Shown one piece after another: positions 8,386-19,736 of a DNA stretch of 64,000 bases. Location of the stretch: contig NZ_CP085636.1 of the NCBI RefSeq assembly GCF_027571385.1, positions 1,612,001-1,676,000 on the forward strand, written 5' to 3'. Under the pieces are notes generated by a model, which made no database searches, was not told the origin of the DNA, and worked only from the letters and a program-made list of their open reading frames with translations. How positions within the stretch are numbered: the stretch's first letter is position 1; each line of letters starts with the position of its first letter. Both the position numbers and the translations under genes were made by a program. This DNA is from Shewanella sp. MTB7. GTDB taxonomy: Bacteria > Pseudomonadota > Gammaproteobacteria > Enterobacterales > Shewanellaceae.

Positions 8386-9684
8386 TTACTTAGACTTCTT
8401 AATCTTGGCGTTAGATGAATTTTTCACTTTTACGCGGCGACCTTGCATGTTGCGCTCAGCGATCACTTGCTCTGATACGTTATCTTGACGATTCTGTTTC
8501 TTGGCAAAACTACGGCGAGTCTGTAGATGTTTAATCAAGAGTTCACGACTGCCCACTTCATAGCCTGGGATGGTGATACGAGGTAATTTCTTACCGATAA
8601 GTTTCTCGATATCAGCTAAGGTACGTTCCTCTTCTCGGCTGACCAAAGAGATAGCGACACCTGACTTACCAGCACGGCCAGTACGGCCGATACGGTGAAC
8701 ATAATCTTCAGCTAGGAAAGGCAGATCATAGTTAACGACATATTCTAAATCTTGAATATCCAGACCACGAGCCGCCACTTCAGTTGCGACTAATACGCGT
8801 ACTTTACCTTCTTTAAACTCACGCAGTGCACGACGACGGTTACCTTGGGCTTTTTCGCCATGAACCACAGATGAAGTTATTCCATCTAAGTTCAGCTCTT
8901 TAACCAGTTTGTCTGCTGCGTCACGAGTTGCAGTGAAAACCAGTACTTGCTGCCAGTTTTTCTTACCGATCAACTCAGAAACTAACTCACGCTTACGACG
9001 CTGCTCTACCGGATAAATCACTTGGCTGACCGTATCCGCGGTGGTGTTTTGTTTGTCGACGCAGATGAGCTTAGGTTTAACTAATAGGTCATTGGCTAAC
9101 TTTTTAACCGATGCAGAGAAGGTGGCCGAGAACAACATCTTCTGGCTGCGCTTATTGACCGATTGCAGTATTTTTTGTATATCGGCAATAAAGCCCATAT
9201 CTAACATACGGTCGGCTTCATCTAATACTAAAAAGTCGACGTTTGACAGGTTGAGGTTACATGCTTGGATATGCTCGAGTAAACGACCTGGCGTCGCGAC
9301 GATAATATCGGCGCCACGTTTGATTTTTTGTGCTTGAGTCTCTAATTTTACCCCACCATAAATGGTTAAAACAGAAAGCTCCATGTACTTGCTGTAATCA
9401 TTGATATTGTCGGCAATCTGGCTGGCTAGCTCACGTGTCGGAGTCAATATCAGCGCGCGAGTGCTAGAACGTTGGGTCTCACTTGGCTTGTCTATCATAC
9501 TTTGTAAAATAGGTAAGGCAAATGCGGCGGTTTTACCCGTACCGGTTTGGGCACTTGCCAATACATCTTGGCCACGACGAATTGTCGGGATCGCTTCTTG
9601 CTGAACTGGCGTCATTTTCTGATAACCACATTCAGAGATAGCGCGCAAAATCTCGGGAGCAAAACTAAAAGATTCAAATCTCAT
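8386..9684 (-). CDS. rhlE: DEAD-box ATP-dependent RNA helicase RhlE
   Basis: RNA helicase that remodels structured RNA and ribosome assembly intermediates. All core motifs are present: a Q motif near residue 25, AQTGTGKT at 45-52, PTRELA, DEAD, SAT, ARGLD and HRIGRTGRAG. The enzyme is 432 residues if it starts at the ATG at 9682-9684, which follows AGGAAA; the in-frame ATG eight codons upstream lacks a ribosome site. The basic C-terminal tail (about 375-432, ending KIKKSK) is typical of RhlE and probably binds RNA. Motif order and length favour RhlE over SrmB or DbpA, though paralogues in this genus can be hard to separate. Confidence 0.85.
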   Translation of the reverse strand: MRFESFSFAPEILRAISECGYQKMTPVQQEAIPTIRRGQDVLASAQTGTGKTAAFALPILQSMIDKPSETQRSSTRALILTPTRELASQIADNINDYSKYMELSVLTIYGGVKLETQAQKIKRGADIIVATPGRLLEHIQACNLNLSNVDFLVLDEADRMLDMGFIADIQKILQSVNKRSQKMLFSATFSASVKKLANDLLVKPKLICVDKQNTTADTVSQVIYPVEQRRKRELVSELIGKKNWQQVLVFTATRDAADKLVKELNLDGITSSVVHGEKAQGNRRRALREFKEGKVRVLVATEVAARGLDIQDLEYVVNYDLPFLAEDYVHRIGRTGRAGKSGVAISLVSREEERTLADIEKLIGKKLPRITIPGYEVGSRELLIKHLQTRRSFAKKQNRQDNVSEQVIAERNMQGRRVKVKNSSNAKIKKSK

Positions 9685-9838
9685 CTTGGGTTTCCTGTAA
9701 TAAACCAATTCATACGCCAGTGAACTTTGTCTGGAGTTACTGAAAATGCCATCAAAATGGCGGTGGCGGAGTATAGCAAGTTTATGAAGCGTTTAACAGC
9801 AATGCCTAAATAGCGTTATTCCGTAGATTTGTGGGCTT

Positions 9839-9859
9839 AGCGACCTTGATAAGGTCGCT
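9839..9859 (+). terminator. Hairpin with T run between rhlE and the M24 peptidase
   Basis: AGCGACCTT, GAT, AAGGTCGCT is followed by TTTTATCTT on the plus strand. Both neighbouring genes run leftward, so the T run is on the wrong side for the upstream peptidase, whose stop is at 9875. It could still act as an RNA 3' stabilising stem. Confidence 0.5.
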
Positions 9860-9874
9860 TTTTATCTTGTTACT

Positions 9875-11662
9875 TTAGATAGCCTTAGTGGCGTTTTTTA
9901 ACCAAGCCAATTCATCCCCTTGCATTAATGGTGACAGCTTGTTCAACACGAGTTGGTGATAATCGTTAAACCAGCTTATCTCTGCATCGGTTAGCAGGCT
10001 CTTTTCGATAAGGCGAGAATCCATGGGGATCATAGTAAGGGCGTCAAATTCAAATATCTCACGCTCAATGCCGGCGAGTGCTTCACAAGGGCGGACATAC
10101 ACCAGATTCTCCAGACGAATACCGAACTCATTGGCGCGGTAATAACCGGGTTCATTAGAGAGCACCATGCCTGGGAGTAGGGCGACATCATTGCTGTTTT
10201 TGGCGATACGTTGTGGACCTTCATGCACACTTAAAAAGTGGCCAACGCCGTGTCCGGTGCCATGGTCGTAATCGAAACCATGTTGCCACAGGAATTGGCG
10301 AGCAAAGCCGTCCAATTGCTGACCCGTTGTACCGCGAGGAAAACGTGCTTGATCCAATGCAATATGGCCTTTTAAGACTAAGGTCACCATCTTCTTCTGT
10401 TCATCACTGACCTGTCCGATGGCGATGGTGCGAGTGACATCAGTGGTACCATCAAGATATTGAGCCCCTGAGTCCACCAGATAGAGGCTGTTATTAGTCA
10501 TTAACGCAGGAATGCCATTATTGTGGTTGTAATGACACATGGCGGCATTACCGCCTACCGCTGAGATCGTATCGAAACTGGGCTCACGGTATTGTGGATC
10601 GCTTAAACGGAATGTCTCCAGTTTATCGGCCAGCTGGCCTTCGTCATAAAAGTTACCTGCAGCTACTTCACCGTCAAGCCATGCAAGAAAACGAGAAACC
10701 GCCACGCCATCGCGGATATGACAGGCTTTGATGCCAGCGAGTTCACTGGGGTTTTTCTGTGCCTTGGTTAACGATACCGGATCGAAGCCAGCAACTAAGA
10801 TAGCACCCGCTTGCTCGGCGGTAAGCTGAGACCAAGCGTTGGCAGAGTTTGGATCGGCCAGCAGTCTAACGCCGGAAAGCTCACTCAACGCCGACTGTAA
10901 CTCCGCTTCGGCTCTGAAGCTAACTCCCTCTCCCACATGGGCTGCAATGCTTGCTGGCAGTTTATCCAGCTGAGTGAATAACACCATATCCCCGTTTGCA
11001 TGAAGCAGGGCAGAGCCTAAAATAACAGGCAGGCGAGGTACATCATTGCCACGAATATTCAATAACCAGCAGAAGGAATCAAGGGAGGCGATAAGGGCCA
11101 TATCTGCGCCAGATTTCGCCACTATCTTGCCTATCTCAAGGCGTTTCTGTTGGCTGGTTTTTCCTGCTCTTTTATCGTCAAATAATACAGCGGGTGCATT
11201 TGATATAGCAGGTCTGTGATGCCAATGCAGGTCGATAGGGTTATCGTTAACAGCGATAAGCTGCATCGATGCTTTAGTCAATGTTGAGAGCGCTTTTTTC
11301 TGCCAACTAAGAGGATGTAAACGCGGGTCATAACCAATACGAGCGCCGGCGGTTAAAGTGTCGGCTAACCATTGGATTTGCGGAGTCTCAGTCAGGCTTA
11401 AATATTGAAACAGCTCGCCATCGACCTGCAGCTTAACTTGTACCGTGTAGCGACCATCGGTAAAAATGACGGCACTGTCTTTTAGCACTATAACCATACC
11501 TGCAGAGCCCGTGAACTTGCTTATCCACTCTAGGCGCTCATTGCGCTGCGGTACGTATTCACCTAAATATTCGTCGGCGCGGGGGATGATAAAAGCGTCG
11601 AGTTTATCTTTTGCCATTTCATTGCGTACAGCATCGAGGCGTGAGGCTAATGTTTGTGTCAT
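9875..11662 (-). CDS. Cytosolic aminopeptidase P-like Xaa-Pro peptidase (M24B, three-domain)
   Basis: Removes N-terminal residues preceding proline. At 595 residues it has the three-domain architecture of eukaryotic-type aminopeptidase P: two creatinase-like N-terminal domains (about 1-300), the pita-bread catalytic domain (about 310-530) and the extra C-terminal domain (to 595). The dinuclear metal site can be read off: aspartates in VDSGAQYLDGTTDVTRTI (about 395-407), histidine in HGTGHGVGHF (about 467) and glutamates in NEPGYYRANEFGIRLEN (about 502-518). No signal peptide is present. It is divergent from the MFS transporter; a second, shorter M24 enzyme lies beyond that transporter. Confidence 0.88.
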   Translation of the reverse strand: MTQTLASRLDAVRNEMAKDKLDAFIIPRADEYLGEYVPQRNERLEWISKFTGSAGMVIVLKDSAVIFTDGRYTVQVKLQVDGELFQYLSLTETPQIQWLADTLTAGARIGYDPRLHPLSWQKKALSTLTKASMQLIAVNDNPIDLHWHHRPAISNAPAVLFDDKRAGKTSQQKRLEIGKIVAKSGADMALIASLDSFCWLLNIRGNDVPRLPVILGSALLHANGDMVLFTQLDKLPASIAAHVGEGVSFRAEAELQSALSELSGVRLLADPNSANAWSQLTAEQAGAILVAGFDPVSLTKAQKNPSELAGIKACHIRDGVAVSRFLAWLDGEVAAGNFYDEGQLADKLETFRLSDPQYREPSFDTISAVGGNAAMCHYNHNNGIPALMTNNSLYLVDSGAQYLDGTTDVTRTIAIGQVSDEQKKMVTLVLKGHIALDQARFPRGTTGQQLDGFARQFLWQHGFDYDHGTGHGVGHFLSVHEGPQRIAKNSNDVALLPGMVLSNEPGYYRANEFGIRLENLVYVRPCEALAGIEREIFEFDALTMIPMDSRLIEKSLLTDAEISWFNDYHQLVLNKLSPLMQGDELAWLKNATKAI

Positions 11663-11905
11663 GGAAGCTCCGGTTAGCGTCGATAAAGCGAAAGTTGCAA
11701 TGCTTATCGATTTTTTTGTTATAGGGTTCTTTGGGGTAATTATCGCAGCTCAAATCAGACGTGGGAAGTTGCAGCCCGATGATTTTTAGGCATTGATTGT
11801 GACTATGTGTAAATTTTGAAACATTTTACTTGTTACATTTTAGTGTGGATCAATTAGATTAGAGCATCCCTGCTCATGGTGATGTGGGGTTTACAGGAGT
11901 TTTAA

Positions 11906-13102
11906 ATGCCATTTAATGTGTGGGTTTTGACCTTAGCTCAAGCTTTTGCAATGAGCGCAGCCCCCATGATGATGCTGCTCGGGGGCATTATTGGTATTGA
12001 ACTGGCTCCAGAACCGGGTCTGGCAACACTGCCTATTACCGCAATGGTGATTGGGGTGGCGGTATCGGTATTGCCAGTGACGCAATTGATGCGGCGATTC
12101 GGTCGTAAGCCTATCTTCATCTCAGGTTCAATTCTGGCGGCAATAGCGGGAATTGTTGCCGCCTATGCCACTTATAACGGTAACTTCGTACTCTTTTGCA
12201 TCAGTGGTGTCTTGCTTGGTACGGGCGGAGCTGTGGTGCAACAGTATCGTTTTGCGGCCATGGAGGCAGTGGAGCCCGCATTAGGCGCTAAGGCGACATC
12301 ACGGGTCTTGCTCGGTGGCTTGGTTGCCGCATTTCTGGGGCCTGAATTGGCAGTTTTTGGCAGTGAGTTAGTTGATATTCCCTATGTGGGCGCTTTTATG
12401 TTTCTCACTTTTATCTGCATCTTAGCGGCTATCACCCTCTGTTTTTATCGGGAGCCCGTCAAGTTGAACCGGGTTCAAGAGGGGATGCTCAACAATGATG
12501 TTCGAACGTTTGGGGTTATCTTGAGCCAGCCTAAAATTTGGGTTGCCATTGCTGGTGGCATAATTGGCTTTGCTATGATGAGCTTTATCATGACGGCCAC
12601 CCCTTTGCATATGCACCATAATGAGCACTACTCGTTAGCTGATACTAAGTGGGTCATTCAGAGTCATATTATTGCTATGTACCTTCCTTCTCTGTTTACC
12701 GGCTATTTTGTGGCTAAATGGGGAGTTAACAAAATGATGCTCGTCGGTCTGACAGCTTATCTGGTGACCATAGTCATTGCGCTGCTGGGCAGTGAACTGC
12801 TTAACTATTGGGCTGCTTTAGTATTGCTTGGTTTAGGCTGGAACTTACTGTTTGTGGGAGGTACAGTACTGCTACCTCAATGCTATCGCGAAGGAGAGGG
12901 ATTTAAGGTACAGGCGTTAAATGACAGCTTAGTATTTGGCTCTCAGGCATTAGCATCATTAAGTGCAGGCTGGGTTATTCACCAATTAGGTTGGCAGTTA
13001 CTGCTTAATATTTGTGTGCCTTTTATTGCACTGCAACTGCTACTAATGGCGTGGTGGCGTTTTAGTCAAAGTAGCCGAGTTAATGGGAAAGTGAGCGAGT
13101 AA
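11906..13102 (+). CDS. Major facilitator superfamily transporter
   Basis: Integral membrane transporter of 398 residues with about 12 hydrophobic helices in two halves. The loop 2-3 region reads LMRRFGRKPIFISG, a good match to the MFS signature GxLaDrxGrkp(x)l. The start ATG follows CAGGAGT. The amino half carries an alanine/methionine-rich first helix. I cannot infer the substrate. It lies between two M24 peptidases, so peptide or amino-acid export or import is conceivable, but this is context only. About 200 bases separate it from the next gene, so it may be its own unit. Confidence 0.83.
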   Translation: MPFNVWVLTLAQAFAMSAAPMMMLLGGIIGIELAPEPGLATLPITAMVIGVAVSVLPVTQLMRRFGRKPIFISGSILAAIAGIVAAYATYNGNFVLFCISGVLLGTGGAVVQQYRFAAMEAVEPALGAKATSRVLLGGLVAAFLGPELAVFGSELVDIPYVGAFMFLTFICILAAITLCFYREPVKLNRVQEGMLNNDVRTFGVILSQPKIWVAIAGGIIGFAMMSFIMTATPLHMHHNEHYSLADTKWVIQSHIIAMYLPSLFTGYFVAKWGVNKMMLVGLTAYLVTIVIALLGSELLNYWAALVLLGLGWNLLFVGGTVLLPQCYREGEGFKVQALNDSLVFGSQALASLSAGWVIHQLGWQLLLNICVPFIALQLLLMAWWRFSQSSRVNGKVSE

Positions 13103-13301
13103 GTTTATCGCCGCTATTTAACCTCTGTTCATTATAATTAAGGCAGCGTTTCAATTTCTGCTGACACTTTGTATATTTTATGCTAGAAAGAAGATCTGAT
13201 TTTATGACTGGACTGAGAAGCTGTATCTAGTCATGGATAAATAGCGACAAAGTCAGGGACTACGTAGGGTTTCCTGATATAAAAATATAAAGGGTAAGCA
13301 G

Positions 13302-14519
13302 ATGACCTTAGGTGTAGGCGGTTCAACCGTAGAGCAAGAGCTAGCAAAATTAACCGATATGACTCAAGGCACTGCGCCTATTAGTCATGAAGAATTTACC
13401 GGGCGTATTGAAAAAGCCCAGGCACTAATGACAGCCCAGGGAATTGAAGCGATCTATATCAATGCCGGCACCAATTTATATTATTACACTGGCACGCGTT
13501 GGTATGCCAGTGAACGTATGGTGGGTGCTATTATCCCTGCCAAAGGTGAGCTTGAATATATCGCGCCAGCATTTGAAGTGGATACCTTGCTAGGCTTTAT
13601 GGTCATCGAAGGCAAGGTCAACACTTGGCAGGAAGATGAGAGTCCTTATGCCTTATTCGGTGAAGTATTAGCACAGATGAGCATTGATAGTGGCAAAGTG
13701 GGCATCGATGAATCTGCTGCCTTTTTTATCTTTGATGGTGTGCGTCAAGCCCACAGCCAGTTTGATTATGTGAATGCAAAATCGGTCACTGCAGCTTGTC
13801 GTATGATTAAATCTGATGTTGAGCTGAGCCTGCTGCAACGCGCGAAAGACATGACCTTAGAAGTACATAAAGCCGTTGCTCGTATTTTGTGTGAAGGGAT
13901 CACCGTTGGTGAAGTAGAGGCCTTTATTCATGAAGCCCACAAGCGTGTAGGTGCCCCCGCTGGCTCCTATTTTTGTATCGTACTTTTTGGTGAAGACAGT
14001 GCCTACCCCCATGGCGTTAAATCACCTAAAGCGTTGGAGTTAAACGATACTGTACTGATTGATACTGGTTGTCAGTTGCAAGGATATAACTCTGATATTA
14101 CCCGTACATTTGTGTTTGGTACCCCAAGCCCACGTCAACGTGAATTGTGGAAATATGAGCAAGATGCGCAGATTGCCGCATTTGACGCCGCTAAAATTGG
14201 CGCCACTTGTGCCAGTGTAGATAGAGCTGCTCGTGACGTACTTGAAGCGGCAGGTTTTGGTCCAGATTATAACGTACCAGGCTTACCTCATCGCACTGGT
14301 CATGGTATAGGTTTAGATATCCATGAATGGCCCTATTTAGTGCTTAATGATCAAACCCCATTGGCCTCAGGCATGTGTTTCAGTAACGAACCTATGCTGT
14401 GTGTTCCCGGTGAATTTGGTGTGCGTCATGAAGATCATTTCTATATGACCAATGAGGGCCCCGTTTGGTTTACTAAGCCAGCTCACTCAATCGATGACCC
14501 ATTCGGCTACGAAGCGTAA
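13302..14519 (+). CDS. Xaa-Pro peptidase family protein (M24)
   Basis: Metallopeptidase of the PepP/PepQ type, 405 residues, with one creatinase-like N-terminal domain (about 20-165) and a catalytic pita-bread domain (about 170-395). Metal-binding residues are visible: aspartates in IDTGCQLQGYNSDITRTF (about 254 and 265), histidine in HRTGHGIGLDIHEWP (about 330) and glutamates in NEPMLC (about 362) and VRHEDHF (about 377). AAGGGTAAGCAG precedes the ATG. The last 120 or so bases are repeated immediately downstream (see 14541-14681), which does not disrupt this copy. It could be a dipeptidase (prolidase-like) or an aminopeptidase; the sequence alone does not decide. Confidence 0.87.
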   Translation: MTLGVGGSTVEQELAKLTDMTQGTAPISHEEFTGRIEKAQALMTAQGIEAIYINAGTNLYYYTGTRWYASERMVGAIIPAKGELEYIAPAFEVDTLLGFMVIEGKVNTWQEDESPYALFGEVLAQMSIDSGKVGIDESAAFFIFDGVRQAHSQFDYVNAKSVTAACRMIKSDVELSLLQRAKDMTLEVHKAVARILCEGITVGEVEAFIHEAHKRVGAPAGSYFCIVLFGEDSAYPHGVKSPKALELNDTVLIDTGCQLQGYNSDITRTFVFGTPSPRQRELWKYEQDAQIAAFDAAKIGATCASVDRAARDVLEAAGFGPDYNVPGLPHRTGHGIGLDIHEWPYLVLNDQTPLASGMCFSNEPMLCVPGEFGVRHEDHFYMTNEGPVWFTKPAHSIDDPFGYEA

Positions 14520-14540
14520 TACTTGATGAGCTAGGTAAAA

Positions 14541-14681
14541 GTAACGAAGCATCAATGGCTATGTGTTTCCGGTGAATTTGGTGTGCGTCATGAAGATCAT
14601 TTCTATATGACCAATGAGGGCCCCGTTTGGTTTACTAAGCCAGCTCACTCAATCGATGACCCATTCGGCTACGAAGCGTAA
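14541..14681 (+). repeat. Duplicated 3' end of the M24 peptidase gene
   Basis: Bases from about 14563 to 14681 repeat the last 119 bases of the preceding gene (14401-14519) with one visible C-to-T difference, ending at the same TAA. Similarity continues upstream in degraded form (GTAACGAA at 14541 against 14383), with a 4-base length difference. It has no start codon of its own and looks like a gene-end fragment left by duplication or by recombination with a diverged copy. Confidence 0.9.
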
Positions 14682-14705
14682 GAAAGCCAATAGTTTTCCA
14701 TCGTT

Positions 14706-14734
14706 AAAGGCATCCAAATTAAATGGATGCCTTT
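14706..14734 (+). terminator. Rho-independent terminator after the M24 peptidase and its duplicated end
   Basis: The perfect 11-base arms AAAGGCATCCA and TGGATGCCTTT have a 7-base loop and are followed by TCTATTTCT. The terminator lies beyond the duplicated fragment, suggesting that the fragment was inserted between gene and terminator or that the duplication included part of this segment. Confidence 0.85.
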
Positions 14735-14921
14735 TCTATTTCTCATATTGATTAAATTTGCTCCTTTTCTTCATCAAAACTCACTTCTAGTAAGAAACGT
14801 TAAAATAATTATATTTTAACTTATATTAATCAGCAGTTTAAAACTAGTTAAAATATTGTGTTGCATATTTAGCTAAATTAAGTTTATTCTAAATAACAGA
14901 TGACAGCGTTGTCATCTGGCG

Positions 14922-15053
14922 CAGTAACTTGCATATGTAAAAAGGCAAACCAACTGAAAGGTTGGGACGCAAAGCTTCCGGTCTAAGGGGATAGTTTTGA
15001 GAAGGTCGCATTCTCAAAATAGTATTATTCCTATGATAGCGGGGATGTTACAG
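14922..15053 (+). promoter_or_regulatory. c-di-GMP-I (GEMM) riboswitch upstream of the chitinase
   Basis: Core GEMM-I features are present in order: GGCAAACC at 14944-14951, a hairpin CCAACT-GAAA-GGTTGG with a GAAA tetraloop at 14956-14959, GGGACGCAAAG, CCGGTCTAAGG, a second arm of variable length, and CCTATGATAGCGGGG ending near 15044. The closing helix is GTAAC (14924-14928) with GTTAC (15047-15051). It sits about 150 bases upstream of the chitinase ATG, so cyclic di-GMP probably controls chitinase expression. Related riboswitches precede chitin-associated genes in Vibrio. The direction of control (on or off) cannot be read directly; no poly-T terminator is evident after the aptamer. Confidence 0.92.
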
Positions 15054-15192
15054 GAAGTTTCTTCATGGGGTGCTTGACGACACTAAGAATCGAAAAGGTC
15101 ACGTCTCAGCTTCTCATGGTATTAAGAATGGGTTTTACTCCTGTTCATGCTTTGTTTGCCTTATTGATAATTTATAAAAATAAAAGCAATAA

Positions 15193-17793
<2,601 letters not shown>

Positions 17794-17815
17794 TCACCAA
17801 TATTCATAATAATAA

Positions 17816-17844
17816 AAGGGGGAGTTATCCCCCCTTACTTTTCT
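17816..17844 (+). terminator. Terminator after the chitinase
   Basis: The G5/C6 stem AAGGGGGA-GTTA-TCCCCCCTT is followed by ACTTTTCTATT. Confidence 0.75.
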
Positions 17845-17874
17845 ATTAAGTTAGTCACAATGAAACATTACTTG

Positions 17875-18345
17875 TTAATCGATACTAATTAGCTCGACAT
17901 CAAAAATCAGCACTGAGCCACCTACTATTTTCCCCGTACTGCGATTACCGTAAGCTAATGTGCTTGGAATATAGAAGCGGACTTTATCACCAACAGTCAT
18001 TAACTGAACACCTTCGGTCCAGCCTTTGATGACGCGGTTTAGCGGGAAGGCAATTGGCTCACCGCGCTCAACTGAACTGTCAAAAACCGTACCATCGATA
18101 AGCGTGCCGTGATAATGCACGGTTACAGTATCGCTGGCTGTAGGATGTACAGTGCCATCGCCTTTGGTTAATACCTTATATTGCAGCCCTGATAGAGTTT
18201 CAATGACTCCTTCATTATCTACGTTTTCAGCTAAAAACTTTGCGCCGACTTCAATGTTTTCTTGGGAGGCTTTCTGGTTGTTCATACTGGTAAAAAAGTA
18301 AAAAATTACCCCTGCGATAACCACTACGGCCAAAATTATTTTCAT
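17875..18345 (-). CDS. FKBP-type peptidyl-prolyl cis-trans isomerase, membrane-anchored
   Basis: Folding catalyst for Xaa-Pro bonds, 156 residues. An uncleaved N-terminal hydrophobic anchor (about 4-18, LAVVVIAGVIFYFF) places the FKBP domain (about 60-155) in the periplasm. Typical FKBP text is present: DTVTVHYHGTLIDGTVFDSS, EPIAFPLNRVIKGW, EGVQLMTVGDKVRFYIP, LAYG and a terminal IFDVELISI. It lacks the long N-terminal dimerisation domain of FkpA/Mip and is closer to the small FklB/FKBP proteins. Its stop faces the chitinase stop (convergent), with a terminator between. Confidence 0.88.
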   Translation of the reverse strand: MKIILAVVVIAGVIFYFFTSMNNQKASQENIEVGAKFLAENVDNEGVIETLSGLQYKVLTKGDGTVHPTASDTVTVHYHGTLIDGTVFDSSVERGEPIAFPLNRVIKGWTEGVQLMTVGDKVRFYIPSTLAYGNRSTGKIVGGSVLIFDVELISID

Positions 18346-18659
18346 TTTTGATGTTCATCTTAGTTGAGAGTGAGCCTTATCATAGCGAATCAGCACGAGA
18401 GGGTAAATATTGTCTATAGGTAAACGATTAAGGCATCATATTTTGTAATGAATGAATTTTGTAATAGAAGTGGGAGTTCCGTATGAAATAGTATAGATTT
18501 GGCTGACTTATATCCCTTATAAGTAGAGCAAATTTATTTAAAAAGATGAAGTTGATATGATTTAGTATTCATTTGATCACATTTTTTAATATTCAATTAC
18601 GTTATACAATGTTTGCTCATCTTATTTAATCTTTATGACGTATTATCCAGGAAGGAACT
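18346..18659. other. Divergent intergenic region, 314 bases
   Basis: AT-rich upstream region shared by the FKBP gene and the OmpA-like gene. AGGAAGGAACT precedes the OmpA-like ATG. I see no recognisable RNA element or convincing operator. Confidence 0.5.
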
Positions 18660-19724
18660 ATGCAGAAAATCGGCGTTATTTTCACCTTAACATTATTGAC
18701 GATCACTCTATCAGTTAGCTCCATGCTAGTGAGTGCTACGGAAATAGTAGACGAGCAGTTTCATTTTCAGGAAGTTGTGACCCCCTTTTTTTATTTGGGA
18801 GCCAAGGCAGGCTGGATGCATTATCAAAATGCCTGCGAAGAGTGGAATATTAGTTGCGATGGTGATGATAAGGCTTATGGCCTATTTGGCGGTTATCAAT
18901 TCTCTGAACATTTTGCTTTCGAAACCGCTTATCTGGATTTAGGCGAAGCTGTAGCTGTGTACTCTGAAAGCGGCCTGAATAATTCTTATGTGGGCAGTAT
19001 GAAAGGGATCGAGTTATCGATGTTAGCTCGATTACCAATGAGTGATGACGTAGACTTTTTTGCCAAGGTAGGAGCATTTCGTTGGGACGGCGATAACCAA
19101 GGTCCTGTGGATCACACTAGCGACTCTGACTGGGCGCCTATAGCCGGCGTTGGTTTAGAGTATGCTTTTTCCCGCTCTTGGACGGCGCGTCTCGAATATC
19201 AATATATAGATAAGTTGGGCAGTGAGCTTATTGGAGGAAGTAATGGTCATCTGACCACCCTTGGGTTGAGTTATCGTTTCGGTCAAAGTGAAACGAGTGT
19301 GAAGCCTAAACAACAACCTGTCACCCTGCCTGTTGTGATAGAGGCTGAGGTTGTGGTGCTAGCGCCTGTGGTATTACCTGCTATTTCAATCACCACCTTA
19401 TTTGATTTTGACAGCAGCCAACTCAATAATCCACAGGCTTTACTTCCCGTTATTGAACGTCTTCAATCTGCACCCAATGCTATCGCACAGATAAAAGGTT
19501 ATACCGATTCAAAAGGGGCTGCTGCTTATAATCAGGCATTGTCAGAGCGAAGAGTGCAAAGTGTGCTCGATTATCTGTTAGCCAATGGGGTCGTTGCCGA
19601 ACAACTTGAGTTGCAGGCTTATGGTGAACACTTTCCTGAGATGGACAACAAGACTGAGTCTCACCGACATGCTAACCGTAGAGTCAGCATTGTTATCTCC
19701 CCGTCGACGACTGATGCAGAATAA
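18660..19724 (+). CDS. OmpA-family outer membrane protein (beta-barrel plus peptidoglycan-binding domain)
   Basis: A 354-residue outer membrane protein. A signal sequence (1-26, ending VSAT) is followed by an eight-stranded OmpA-like barrel (about 40-212) with alternating aromatic strands, for example ARLEYQYIDKLG and LGLSYRFGQ. A Pro/Val-rich linker (about 215-245) follows, then a C-terminal OmpA domain (about 245-350) with LFDFDSSQLNN, IKGYTDSKGAAAYNQALSER and HRHANRRVSI, including the Asp and Arg that bind diaminopimelate in peptidoglycan. Its stop is 12 bases before the giant Ig-repeat lipoprotein, so the two are almost certainly cotranscribed and may form an outer membrane-anchored assembly. 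Confidence 0.88.
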   Translation: MQKIGVIFTLTLLTITLSVSSMLVSATEIVDEQFHFQEVVTPFFYLGAKAGWMHYQNACEEWNISCDGDDKAYGLFGGYQFSEHFAFETAYLDLGEAVAVYSESGLNNSYVGSMKGIELSMLARLPMSDDVDFFAKVGAFRWDGDNQGPVDHTSDSDWAPIAGVGLEYAFSRSWTARLEYQYIDKLGSELIGGSNGHLTTLGLSYRFGQSETSVKPKQQPVTLPVVIEAEVVVLAPVVLPAISITTLFDFDSSQLNNPQALLPVIERLQSAPNAIAQIKGYTDSKGAAAYNQALSERRVQSVLDYLLANGVVAEQLELQAYGEHFPEMDNKTESHRHANRRVSIVISPSTTDAE

Positions 19725-19736
19725 GGATATCAACTG

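Noticed and set aside
9839..9859. Firm terminator for the three-domain M24 peptidase
   Set aside because: The T run is on the plus-strand side, so the hairpin does not look like a leftward terminator; listed only as a lower-confidence hairpin.
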